A DNA stretch of 64,000 nt from CAWUEX02 sp963921305. Its GTDB lineage: Bacteria; Pseudomonadota; Alphaproteobacteria; Rhodospirillales; Rhodospirillaceae. Of the stretch, positions 32,727 to 41,315 are shown piece by piece. The notes under the pieces were generated by a model that searched no databases, had not been told where the DNA came from, and worked only from the letters and a program-made list of their open reading frames with translations. Made by a program: the position numbers and the translations under genes. The number at the start of each line of letters is the position of its first letter. The first letter of the stretch is position 1. Location of the stretch: assembly GCA_963921305.4 (NCBI GenBank), contig CAWUEX030000002.1:3614197-3678196 (forward strand). Reading direction: 5' to 3'.

Positions 32727-33953
32727 ATGCAAACTTTGATGAAAGTCGGAATGATATCCGCGTTGACGCTCGTACTGGCACCTAGCCTTGCGCCGGCTCA
32801 TGGTCCGGTGGAACGCAAAGCCGAGGTCGCGAATACAGCATTGCGCTTGTTCACCGCCGACGCGGCCAACGGCGAAGTGGTCGTCATCGACATGCCGAGC
32901 GGCGATGTGGTCGCCAGACTGTCGACACCGCCTTACATCATGAGTCTCGGCTTTAGCCATGACTACGAACATCTTTTCGCCATGCGCGGCCGGAGTACCG
33001 ACCGCGACATGGTGACGGTTATCAGCACGGGCTATTTTTCCGATAGCGACATCCGGCGCCCGCCCTATGTCGCCCGCACGCTCCCCGCCGAAACGCCGGG
33101 CGGGATTCGCGAGGACCATCTCGCAACCGTGGGCGGCAAAGACGCCGTGTTTATGGAAAGCAGCGCGGAAATTGTCGTTTTTGAAAATGAAGACTTCACC
33201 GGCCTGGAGGAAATCAGCGTGCGCCGCTACGCCCTGGCCGGCAACGACCACTACCACTATCTGGAGGCCGGGGACTTCTTGTACGTGGGGCATCTCGCGT
33301 TGGGCATGCTGCAAATCCTCAATCGTGAGACCGGAGAGGAAGTCAAACGGTTGGAGCGCTGCCCTGTGCTGCACGGCATGATCAAAGATGAAGACAGCGG
33401 CCGTTTGTTTTTCGCCTGTGCGCGGGATGTCATGGTCGTTGGCACGCGAGGTGAGGAACTGAATCAGGACTTGCTGCGCATCCCCTACCCCGACCGGCAG
33501 CGGATCGGCGCCTTCTTGCGCGGCCCACAAGGCATTTATTGGGGCTTCACGGAAGGGACCATTCCGCAACTCCACCGCCTCAACGTCGCTGAACAGCCCT
33601 ATGCTTTCACCAGCCTGCCGGTCGAGTCCTCGGTTCGTCAGGCCGTATCGCCGGACGGTCAATACCTCTTGTCGCTGTCACGGGCGGGCAACCTCGACAT
33701 TCGGAGTGGCGAAACCGGCGAACTGTATGACACGGTGGCCGTGGCCAGGGCCTTCGACAAAGACTTTCATGAGCACGTCGATAAAGCCGTACTGCCGGAT
33801 ATTGTCGTTGCCGACGGTCACGCCTTTGTCAGCTTGCCTCACCAAGGCAAGATCGTCGAAGTCGATCTCGAGACCGCGGAGATTAAGGGCGAGCTCGATA
33901 TCGGTGGGGAACCGACCCGCTTGCTGGCCCTGAAAATGTCGGTGGGCTCGTAA
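32727..33953 (+). CDS. aztD: AztD-like periplasmic zinc metallochaperone
   Basis: A 408-residue exported protein (leader MQTLMKVGMISALTLVLAPS, cleaved near APA-HGP). The mature part is built of repeated short beta-blades (GEVVVIDMPSGDVVARL, LGMLQILNRETGEEVKRL, NLDIRSGETGELYDTV, KIVEVDLETAEIKGEL), that is, a seven-bladed propeller as in AztD, the chaperone that passes zinc to the AztC solute-binding protein. His/acid clusters GNDHYHYLEAGD and KDFHEHVDKAVLPDI fit metal binding. No aztABC transporter is present in the window, which is unusual. It ends the plus-strand cluster and converges on ilvD with 51 bp between stops. Confidence 0.78.
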   Translation: MQTLMKVGMISALTLVLAPSLAPAHGPVERKAEVANTALRLFTADAANGEVVVIDMPSGDVVARLSTPPYIMSLGFSHDYEHLFAMRGRSTDRDMVTVISTGYFSDSDIRRPPYVARTLPAETPGGIREDHLATVGGKDAVFMESSAEIVVFENEDFTGLEEISVRRYALAGNDHYHYLEAGDFLYVGHLALGMLQILNRETGEEVKRLERCPVLHGMIKDEDSGRLFFACARDVMVVGTRGEELNQDLLRIPYPDRQRIGAFLRGPQGIYWGFTEGTIPQLHRLNVAEQPYAFTSLPVESSVRQAVSPDGQYLLSLSRAGNLDIRSGETGELYDTVAVARAFDKDFHEHVDKAVLPDIVVADGHAFVSLPHQGKIVEVDLETAEIKGELDIGGEPTRLLALKMSVGS

Positions 33954-34004
33954 CGATATCCCTTAGGCGCGCTGCCGCATCTTTGAGAGCGGAACGATCT
34001 GCCC

Positions 34005-35741
34005 TCAAATGTCCGCGTAGACGTGGGTTTCCTTCTTCGCGCCCGGGTGGGTGACGGCGCCGTCCTTGGCATCGCCGACCTGCTGGGCGTACTTCCATAA
34101 CGCGCCGGACTGATAGTCATGGGCGCGCGGGGTCCACTCCGCACGGCGCTTGGCCAGGTCTTCGTCACTGACCTCCAGCTCGATGGTGCCGGCCTCGGCA
34201 TCCATGGCGATCATGTCGCCGTCCTTGATGAGCGCGATGGGCCCGCCGACCGCCGCCTCAGGCCCGACGTGGCCGACGCAGAACCCGCGCGTGGCGCCGG
34301 AGAAGCGGCCATCGGTGATCAGGGCGACTTTGTCGCCCATCCCCTGCCCGTAGAGCGCCGCGGTGGTCGACAGCATTTCGCGCATGCCCGGCCCGCCGCG
34401 CGGTCCTTCGTAGCGAATGACCAGCACTTCGCCTTCTTTGTACTCTCGTTTCTCAACCGCGGCGAACGCGTCTTCTTCGCAATCGAAGCACCGGGCCGGA
34501 CCACGGAACTTGAGGGTCTTCATCCCGGCCACTTTGACGATGGAGCCTTGAGGCGCCAGCGAGCCTTTGAGCCCGACCACGCCGCCGGTGGGTGACAACG
34601 GCTTAGACGTGGGCATGATGACGTCCTGGTCTTCCGGAAACTTCACGTCCGCCAAGTTCTCGGCCAAAGTCTTGCCCGTCACCGTGATGCAATCGCCGTG
34701 CAGGTAGCCGCCGTCGAGCAGCGCCTTCAACAACACCGGCACACCGCCGATGTCGTAGACGTCTTTGGCGACATAGCGCCCGCCGGGTTTGAGGTCGGCG
34801 ATATAGGGCGTCTTCTTGAAGATTTCACAGACATCGTCGAGGTCGAACTTGATGCCCGCCTCATGGGCGATGGCCGGCAGATGCAAGCCGCCGTTGGTCG
34901 AGCCGCCGGACGCGGCCACCACCACCGCGGCGTTTTCCAGGGCCTCGCGGGTGACAATGTCGCGCGGGCGCAATCCGCTGGCGATGAGGCTCATCACTGC
35001 GCGGCCGGACTCCTCGCACATCTGGTCGCGCGACTCATAAGGCGCCGGCGCACCCGCGGAGCCGGGCAATGCCAAGCCCATGGCTTCAGACACACAGGCC
35101 ATGGTGTTGGCCGTGAACTGTCCGCCACAGGACCCCGCCGACGGACACGCAACGCATTCCAACTCGAACAACTCTTCTTCGGGCAGGTTGCCGGCAGAGT
35201 GCTGACCCACCGCCTCGAACACGTCCACCACGGTAACGTCCTTGCCCTTAAAAGTGCCGGGCAGGATCGAGCCGCCGTAGATGAACACCGACGGCACGTT
35301 GAGGCGCACCATCGCCATCATCATGCCCGGCAGGGATTTATCGCATCCGGCGAGACCGACCAGCGCGTCATAGCAATGGCCGCGCATGGTGAGTTCGACG
35401 GAGTCCGCGATCAGGTCGCGCGACGCCAGCGACGACTTCATACCCGCGTGGCCCATGGCAATGCCGTCGGTCACGGTGATGGTGGTGAACTCGCGCGGCG
35501 TGCCCCCGGCGTCTTTGACGCCTGTCTTGACCGCCTGGGCCTGACGGCTGAGCGCGATGTTGCACGGCGCGGCCTCGTTCCAGCAGGTGGCAACGCCGAC
35601 GAAGGGCTGGTGGATCTGCTCCTCGGTCATGCCCATGGCGTAGTAGTAGGAGCGGTGCGGCGCGCGCTCCGGCCCCTCGGTGACGTGGCGCGAGGGCAGT
35701 TTGGTTTTGTCGAAGACGGGTTTCTTGCTGTCGTCGAGCAT
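34005..35741 (-). CDS. ilvD: Dihydroxy-acid dehydratase
   Basis: A 578-residue Fe-S dehydratase of branched-chain amino-acid synthesis. Cluster cysteines appear in ATCWNEAAPC, GLAGCDKSLPGMMMA and CPSAGSCGGQFTANTMACVS, and the C-terminal domain has GRFSGATRGFCVGHVGPEA. Length and motifs are standard for the short, bacterial form. It stands alone as a minus-strand unit after the zinc cluster. Confidence 0.97.
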   Translation of the reverse strand: MLDDSKKPVFDKTKLPSRHVTEGPERAPHRSYYYAMGMTEEQIHQPFVGVATCWNEAAPCNIALSRQAQAVKTGVKDAGGTPREFTTITVTDGIAMGHAGMKSSLASRDLIADSVELTMRGHCYDALVGLAGCDKSLPGMMMAMVRLNVPSVFIYGGSILPGTFKGKDVTVVDVFEAVGQHSAGNLPEEELFELECVACPSAGSCGGQFTANTMACVSEAMGLALPGSAGAPAPYESRDQMCEESGRAVMSLIASGLRPRDIVTREALENAAVVVAASGGSTNGGLHLPAIAHEAGIKFDLDDVCEIFKKTPYIADLKPGGRYVAKDVYDIGGVPVLLKALLDGGYLHGDCITVTGKTLAENLADVKFPEDQDVIMPTSKPLSPTGGVVGLKGSLAPQGSIVKVAGMKTLKFRGPARCFDCEEDAFAAVEKREYKEGEVLVIRYEGPRGGPGMREMLSTTAALYGQGMGDKVALITDGRFSGATRGFCVGHVGPEAAVGGPIALIKDGDMIAMDAEAGTIELEVSDEDLAKRRAEWTPRAHDYQSGALWKYAQQVGDAKDGAVTHPGAKKETHVYADI

Positions 35742-35823
35742 GGGTCAGATCCCTGAAAACGTGAACACTTCTTGGCCCTTCATAGGCGGAGAACGGCGCA
35801 AAAGCCAGGAAATTGGGCAACAG

Positions 35824-35852
35824 AAAACCCCGCTCCCTTGGCGGGAGCGGGG
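35824..35852 (-). terminator. Intrinsic terminator after the gene at 35904
   Basis: A 10-bp GC-rich stem (CCCCGCTCCC at 35828-35837 against 35843-35852) with a 5-nt loop, followed on the minus strand by TTTTC. It sits 52 bp beyond the stop of the 35904 gene. Confidence 0.75.
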
Positions 35853-35903
35853 TCATGCGACAGAGCTGAGCTTTGATGTTTTTGGTTTTAGCCTTCCGAA
35901 CGC

Positions 35904-36530
35904 CTAGTGGTAGCCATCGTAGTACATGGCGCCAGACCGGCGTTCCTGATTGGCCGTCCCGGTTACGTTCGCTGAGTGCTTAATCCGGACCTTCAGGCTT
36001 TCGGTGTATTCGAGCAGCGATGTCCCCCAAAACAGCAGATGGTTCGGCGTAACGAGAGTAAGAAGAGTACCCGAACCATCGAAACCCTGCTTGTCCGAGG
36101 CCAATCCGTCGGGGAAGTAGTTTGGACCTCCGGACGCCGTGAATGCAGACTTGCTGATTAGATGTCCCAAAAAGGCGCGGTCTCCGGACGCACAAGTTCG
36201 CGTGATCTCCACAGGCGTACCGCCGTCAATGGTGATCTCGAACGTGGTCGTCTCGGCGCCGCCAGCGGTGGGGCCAACTACGGCACACAGGACGCCAGCA
36301 CCGGAAGTAATATCGACTAGCGTCTTATAAGTGTCGGCGGTGAAGTCCGTATTGTCGTCAACACCGTTGTTCGCAAGCGGAGTCCAGAATGAAGAGACCG
36401 TTGACGACCGGTTGTCCGTATAGTCGTTCAAGGCAATCGACTGAGCCTGTGCGATGCCCTTGGGCATACGTTTTGGGTCACTAAAATTCGCGGCTGAGCC
36501 AAGCGAAATCGTACACGTCGCTGTTGTCAT
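35904..36530 (-). CDS. Orphan protein with phage-structural character, unknown function
   Basis: A 208-residue protein started at MTTATCTISLGSAANFSDPK (an AGAGGA lies 9 nt upstream of the ATG); the frame is open 23 codons further up. Ser/Thr/Gly-rich and beta-strand-like, with no signal peptide, it recalls small capsid-decoration or tail proteins, but no family is recognised. It has its own terminator, and a 272-bp AT-rich region without genes precedes it. Composition differs from neighbours, and no other phage gene is near, so it looks like an isolated foreign gene. Confidence 0.55.
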   Translation of the reverse strand: MTTATCTISLGSAANFSDPKRMPKGIAQAQSIALNDYTDNRSSTVSSFWTPLANNGVDDNTDFTADTYKTLVDITSGAGVLCAVVGPTAGGAETTTFEITIDGGTPVEITRTCASGDRAFLGHLISKSAFTASGGPNYFPDGLASDKQGFDGSGTLLTLVTPNHLLFWGTSLLEYTESLKVRIKHSANVTGTANQERRSGAMYYDGYH

Positions 36531-36802
36531 ATTGAGGATATCCTCTGTTGAGCTATTGAAGAATACCGGTGAAGCGCGGCTAAAAAGGCCACGGCCCACC
36601 TTGCCGGTCAGCTGACAAAAGTAAGTGTTGATGGAGTTGTTTCAGCGGCAGCCATTTCGTAACCGGTGTTTCTTGGCTGCGGAACTGAGCTTATCCGTGC
36701 ATCGCTGCTGATAGCGGCAGGACAGAGTCTATCAGTATATTTGTTAAAATACAAATATACTTGTTATTCTAGAGCCTGACCTGTACCGTATACCAAACGG
36801 CA

Positions 36803-38410
36803 CTATCTACCGATCTTCAGCGCCTCTACCGCGGCCTGAACGGCGGCGCGCCAATCTCCTTCGGAGCGCACCAGTTTTACCGCCGGGTACCAGGGCGAGG
36901 TGTCGCCATGTTCGAACCAATACCAGGGGCGGCCATAGGCGGACGGCAGGATGGCCGCCGTCGGCTTACCCAAGGCGCCCGCCACGTGCACCGTGGTGTT
37001 GGACGTGGATAGCACTGCATCCATGGCTGCGGTCAGCGCGGCAAAACCATCGACATCGGTTGTGATATCGAGTTCCTCCACGCGCAGGATGGAAACGCCC
37101 GCGGCCTGCTCTGCCGCGGTGAGCTCCTCCGCCGTATCGCCGTACTGCAAAGAAACAAAGCGCACATCGTCACGTTTGAGAATCTCGACCCAGTGCTCGC
37201 TTAGGGACGTGCTTTTCGCATCCCCCGCCAGGGGATTGGCGCTGCGCCAGGAAATGCCGACGAGCGGCAGACCGTCCGCCGCATCCTTGAGACGCGACCG
37301 CAACGCCTCGGCACGCACCGGGTCAGGCACAAGGTAGGGCACGGCAGCGGGAAACTGGCCCGGTGCGGCGCGGAGTTGCATACCGAGTTCACTGATGGTC
37401 GCCTGAACATCGATCGCAGCGCGGGCCTCTTCGTCGTCTTTGAGGTCATTCAACGACATCACGGCCATGCCAGCGAAGGAACGTTGAAACAGCGGCACCA
37501 ACCGCGGGTCGCAGGCGATGGTCACCTGTCCGGCGCGAGCGACAAGCTCAGGGAAAAACCCGGCGGTGAGCACTTGCTCACCCAGGCCTTGATCTATCCA
37601 CACCAGCAGGTGTTTGTCAGAAAGATCTTCTCCACTCCAATAGGGCGCCTGCACCAGATGCTGCCAGCTGGCGTAGGCCCAGGTGCGCAGGCGTGCCGCG
37701 TATGCCGGCCAACCTTGTGCGAACATCGACTGAGTGAGGAGCAGAACTCCGCTGCGATGCTGGGCGCGCGCTTCGTCTTGACGTGTTCCCTTGACCTGCG
37801 CAAGCAGTCGCAGGGCAGTATCCAGACGGCCCGTCTTCTCTTCCAACAACGCGAGGTTCGTCAGTGACGGCGGATGACCGGGCTGCAGATCTATCGCGCG
37901 TTCGAACAGATCGCGGGCCATACCTTCGTCGCCGGTTTCAAGCCGCCATTCCCCTTGCAGTGTGACTACCGACGGTGATTTTGGATTGAGCTCAAAAGCG
38001 CGGGAGAGCGCGGCCTCCGCAGCTTGGGTTTGACCCGCATTGCGCAAGTAGACCGCATAGCGTTCCTGCAGGGCGGCAACGTCATCGCGCTGGGCGATGG
38101 CTTGGCCCAGGGTCTCAGCCGCCAACGACCAGCGTTTGCGGGCGGCGTATGCGGCAGCGAGTTCGGCGAGAATGACGCCCTCATTTGGCATTTCATCGCG
38201 GGCCGCTTCAAGCCGCGTGACGGCCTGTTTGGCGTCGCGGGTGGCCAGGGCAATGCGGCCCAGAGTGAACTGCTCCCACGGTCCGAGATAGGTTCGCGCG
38301 CTCAGCTTGGCGGCGAGGTCTTGCGCGCGTTTGAGGTCTCCAGCCTCAAACGCAGCCTCCGTCTGTTGGCGAAGCTCAGGAGTGCCGATGGAGGGTTTGG
38401 ATGAGGACAT
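36803..38410 (-). CDS. TPR protein with C-terminal glycosyltransferase-like domain
   Basis: A 535-residue protein started at MSSSKPSIGTPELRQQTEAA. The N-terminal 230 residues hold about six tetratricopeptide repeats (for example AKLSARTYLGPWEQFTLGRI and LERAIDLQPGHPPSLTNLAL-type units). The C-terminal half (WIDQGLGEQVLTAGFFPELV, VGISWRSANPLAGDAKST, STSNTTVHVAGALGKPTAAI) has the look of the GT-B / ADP-heptose-transferase fold found behind TPRs in sugar-transfer proteins. The glycan is unknown. Another TPR-type glycosyltransferase lies beyond valS at 41316 in the opposite orientation. Confidence 0.72.
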   Translation of the reverse strand: MSSSKPSIGTPELRQQTEAAFEAGDLKRAQDLAAKLSARTYLGPWEQFTLGRIALATRDAKQAVTRLEAARDEMPNEGVILAELAAAYAARKRWSLAAETLGQAIAQRDDVAALQERYAVYLRNAGQTQAAEAALSRAFELNPKSPSVVTLQGEWRLETGDEGMARDLFERAIDLQPGHPPSLTNLALLEEKTGRLDTALRLLAQVKGTRQDEARAQHRSGVLLLTQSMFAQGWPAYAARLRTWAYASWQHLVQAPYWSGEDLSDKHLLVWIDQGLGEQVLTAGFFPELVARAGQVTIACDPRLVPLFQRSFAGMAVMSLNDLKDDEEARAAIDVQATISELGMQLRAAPGQFPAAVPYLVPDPVRAEALRSRLKDAADGLPLVGISWRSANPLAGDAKSTSLSEHWVEILKRDDVRFVSLQYGDTAEELTAAEQAAGVSILRVEELDITTDVDGFAALTAAMDAVLSTSNTTVHVAGALGKPTAAILPSAYGRPWYWFEHGDTSPWYPAVKLVRSEGDWRAAVQAAVEALKIGR

Positions 38411-38477
38411 GTTTGCGGGAGTCTGGAGTGGTTGAGAGTTTTCAGCAAGTTTCGAAATGTAGAAAGTCCCCTGCATC

Positions 38478-38544
38478 ATTGTCCGCGGAAGCGGACAATC
38501 CATACACGCGGGAGTTTATGGATCACCCGCTTGAAGCGGGTGAT
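38478..38544. repeat. Two palindromic hairpins between valS and the TPR gene
   Basis: Stem 1: ATTGTCCGC at 38478-38486 against 38491-38499 with a GGAA loop. Stem 2: ATCACCCGC at 38522-38530 against 38536-38544. They lie just after valS ends (38556) on the minus strand. Either could end valS transcription, although no T tract follows; both resemble alphaproteobacterial extragenic palindromes. Confidence 0.55.
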
Positions 38545-38555
38545 GACCGTTTAAC

Positions 38556-41207
38556 TTACGCCGCTTCAATGCGGCTGAGCGCCTCTTCCATCTTGGCCTT
38601 GGCATCGGCGGCGGCCTGCATGCGCTCGCGATTTTCCTCCACCACCTCCGGCGGCGCCTTGGCGATGAAGCCCTGGTTGGAGAGCTTCTTCTCAATCTTG
38701 CCGATCTCGCCGTCGAGCTTGGCGATCTCTTTGGTCAGGCGCGCGCGTTCTTGGTCAAGATCAATGACCCCGGCCAGCGGCAGCAGCAGAGTCAGATTGC
38801 CAGCAACGGCCTGGATGGCACCGGAGACGTCAGCGTCGTCGCCGACCGTGGCAATGGACTCAAGCCGGGCGTTGGCGAGCAGCAAGGCTTCGTGGGTTTT
38901 CAAGCGCGCCTCGTCAGCGGCGGTTGCGCCTTTGACACTGATGTTCAGCTTGGCGGACGGCGGCACGTTCATCTCAGCGCGGACCGAGCGAATGACGGAG
39001 ATCAGGTCCACGACCCAATCCATTTCCTGTTCCGCGTCGGGCGCAGCGAGACCGGTGTAGTCCGGCCATTCCGCGTTGATCAAAGATGAGCCGCGGTTCT
39101 CATCAATATGCCGCCACAGCTCTTCGGTGACAAAGGGCATGATCGGCTGACCGAAAATGAGAATTTGATCGAGCACCCAGGCCGCAGTGGCGCGGGTCTC
39201 GGCTTTCGCCTTTTCGTCGTCGCCCTGGAAGACGGGCTTAGCGAACTCCAGGAACCAATCGCAGAAGGTGTGCCAGGTGAAATGGTAGAGCGCCTCGGCG
39301 GCTTCGTTGAAGCGATAGGCCTCAATTGCCGCGCCGACGGCGGTGCCGGCCTCTCCAGCTTTGGCGACGATCCAGCGGTTGAGCGTGGACGTGACGGACT
39401 TGGGATCGAACGTCGCGCTCGGCTTGCACTCGTTCATTTCGCAGAAGCGGGCGGCGTTCCAAATCTTGGTGACGAAGTTGCGGTAGCCGGCGATGCGGCT
39501 TTCCGACAACTTGATGTCGCGGCCTTGCGCGGCCATGGCGGCGAGCGTAAAGCGCACCGAGTCCGTGCCGTAACTGTCGCACAGTTCCAAAGGGTCCATA
39601 ACGTTGCCCTTGGACTTGGACATCTTCTGGCCCTTTTCGTCGCGCACCAGGGCGTGGATGTAGACCTCGCGGAAGGGCACGTCCTTGATGAAGTGCAGGC
39701 CCATCATCATCATCCGGGCGACCCAGAAGAAGATGATGTCGAAGCCGGTGACCAGTACATCGCCGGGATAATAGCGTTTGAGCTCAGGTGTTTCCTCCGG
39801 CCAGCCGAGAGTCGAGAACGGCCACAGCGCCGAGGAGAACCAAGTGTCGAGCACGTCGGGGTCCTGGGTGAGTTCGACGGCTTTGCCGTAGTGTTTTTCG
39901 GCTGCGGCGTTCGCTTCGGCTTCGGTTTCCTCGACGAACACCTCACCATCGGGAGCGAACCAGGCCGGAATACGATGCCCCCACCACAGTTGGCGTGACA
40001 CGCACCACGGTTGGATGTTGCGCATCCATTCGAAGTAGGTGTTCTCCCACTGCTTGGGGACAAACTTGGTCTTGCCGGTTTCCACCGACTCTATGGCGGG
40101 CTTGGCCAGCGTCTTGGCGTCGGCAAACCACTGGTCCGTCAGCCACGGCTCGACAATGACGCCCGAGCGGTCGCCGTAAGGCACGACCATGGCGTTGTCT
40201 TCGATCTTCTCCAGCAGGCCGAGCTCTTCCATGTCGGCGACAATAGCCTTGCGCGCCTCGAAGCGATCCAGGCCGCGATACTTCTCCGGCGCCTCGTCGT
40301 TAATGGCGGCGTTTTCATCGAGCACGTTGATACGTTCGAGATCATGGCGGGCGCCAACTTCGAAGTCGTTGAAGTCATGGGCGGGCGTGATCTTCACCGC
40401 GCCGGTACCCTTTTCGGGATCCGCGTACTCATCGGCGACGATGGGAATGGCGCGGCCAACCAGCGGCAAAATACAATTCTTGCCGACGAGATCAGTGTAA
40501 CGCTCGTCATCGGGATGCACAGCGATACCGCTGTCGCCGAGCATCGTCTCGGGCCGCGTGGTGCCGATGGTAATAAAGGTGCCGTCCTGCCCGTCCACCG
40601 GATATTTGAAGTACCACATCTTGCCGGTGGTCTCGCGCTGCTCGACCTCAAGGTCGGAGATCGCGGTATGCAGTTTCGGGTCCCAGTTGACCAGGCGCTT
40701 GTCGCGGTAGATCAGCCCCTCCTTGTAGAGCTGGACGAACACTTTGGCGACGGCCTTGGACAGACCTTCATCCAGAGTGAAACGTTCCTTCTCCCAGTCC
40801 GGCGAGGCGCCAAGGCGGCGCAGCTGACGGATGATGGTGCCGCCGGATTCCGCTTTCCAGTCCCACACCTTCTCAACAAACTTGTCGCGGCCAAGATCGC
40901 GGCGGTGTACGCCCTGCTCGGCCAACTGCCGCTCAACCACCATCTGCGTTGCGATGCCGGCATGGTCGGTGCCGGGCTGCCACAGAGCGTCCCGGTCCTT
41001 CATGCGGCGGTAACGGATCAGCACGTCCTGGAGCGTGAAGGTCAACGCATGGCCGATGTGCAGGCTGCCGGTGACGTTGGGCGGCGGCATCATGATGGTG
41101 TACGGCGCCTTGTTGGATTGGGTATCGGCGGTGAAGGCACCGCTTTGCTCCCATTCGCCGTAGAGCTTTTCTTCCACCTCGGCGGGGTTGTAGGTCTTCT
41201 CAAGCAT
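38556..41207 (-). CDS. valS: Valyl-tRNA synthetase
   Basis: An 883-residue class I synthetase. The HIGH motif is in GSLHIGHALTFTLQ and KMSKS in KMSKSKGNVMDPLE. The N-terminal region (MLEKTYNPAEVEEKLYGEWE), editing domain, anticodon-binding domain and C-terminal coiled-coil arm (LDGEIGKIEKKLSNQGFIAK) are all present. In Alphaproteobacteria valS usually sits directly beside the popZ/DUF2497-tolC-pcm group; here that group is 12 kb away, beyond an accessory block. Confidence 0.97.
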   Translation of the reverse strand: MLEKTYNPAEVEEKLYGEWEQSGAFTADTQSNKAPYTIMMPPPNVTGSLHIGHALTFTLQDVLIRYRRMKDRDALWQPGTDHAGIATQMVVERQLAEQGVHRRDLGRDKFVEKVWDWKAESGGTIIRQLRRLGASPDWEKERFTLDEGLSKAVAKVFVQLYKEGLIYRDKRLVNWDPKLHTAISDLEVEQRETTGKMWYFKYPVDGQDGTFITIGTTRPETMLGDSGIAVHPDDERYTDLVGKNCILPLVGRAIPIVADEYADPEKGTGAVKITPAHDFNDFEVGARHDLERINVLDENAAINDEAPEKYRGLDRFEARKAIVADMEELGLLEKIEDNAMVVPYGDRSGVIVEPWLTDQWFADAKTLAKPAIESVETGKTKFVPKQWENTYFEWMRNIQPWCVSRQLWWGHRIPAWFAPDGEVFVEETEAEANAAAEKHYGKAVELTQDPDVLDTWFSSALWPFSTLGWPEETPELKRYYPGDVLVTGFDIIFFWVARMMMMGLHFIKDVPFREVYIHALVRDEKGQKMSKSKGNVMDPLELCDSYGTDSVRFTLAAMAAQGRDIKLSESRIAGYRNFVTKIWNAARFCEMNECKPSATFDPKSVTSTLNRWIVAKAGEAGTAVGAAIEAYRFNEAAEALYHFTWHTFCDWFLEFAKPVFQGDDEKAKAETRATAAWVLDQILIFGQPIMPFVTEELWRHIDENRGSSLINAEWPDYTGLAAPDAEQEMDWVVDLISVIRSVRAEMNVPPSAKLNISVKGATAADEARLKTHEALLLANARLESIATVGDDADVSGAIQAVAGNLTLLLPLAGVIDLDQERARLTKEIAKLDGEIGKIEKKLSNQGFIAKAPPEVVEENRERMQAAADAKAKMEEALSRIEAA

Positions 41208-41315
41208 CGCTAGGACTTTGAAATCATTTGATGTGTCTGGCTGGAGGTGGGTTTACCGTTGCCGGGCGCAAAGCGCAACGCCTCCCGGCATACGCTTGCA
41301 GGCAGAAAGGCTGGA

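Noticed and set aside
34698..35756. 352-codon plus-strand frame over ilvD
   Set aside because: It is antisense to a standard ilvD and has no recognisable content.
40011..41213. 400-codon plus-strand frame over valS
   Set aside because: It lies antisense to a complete valS with all motifs.
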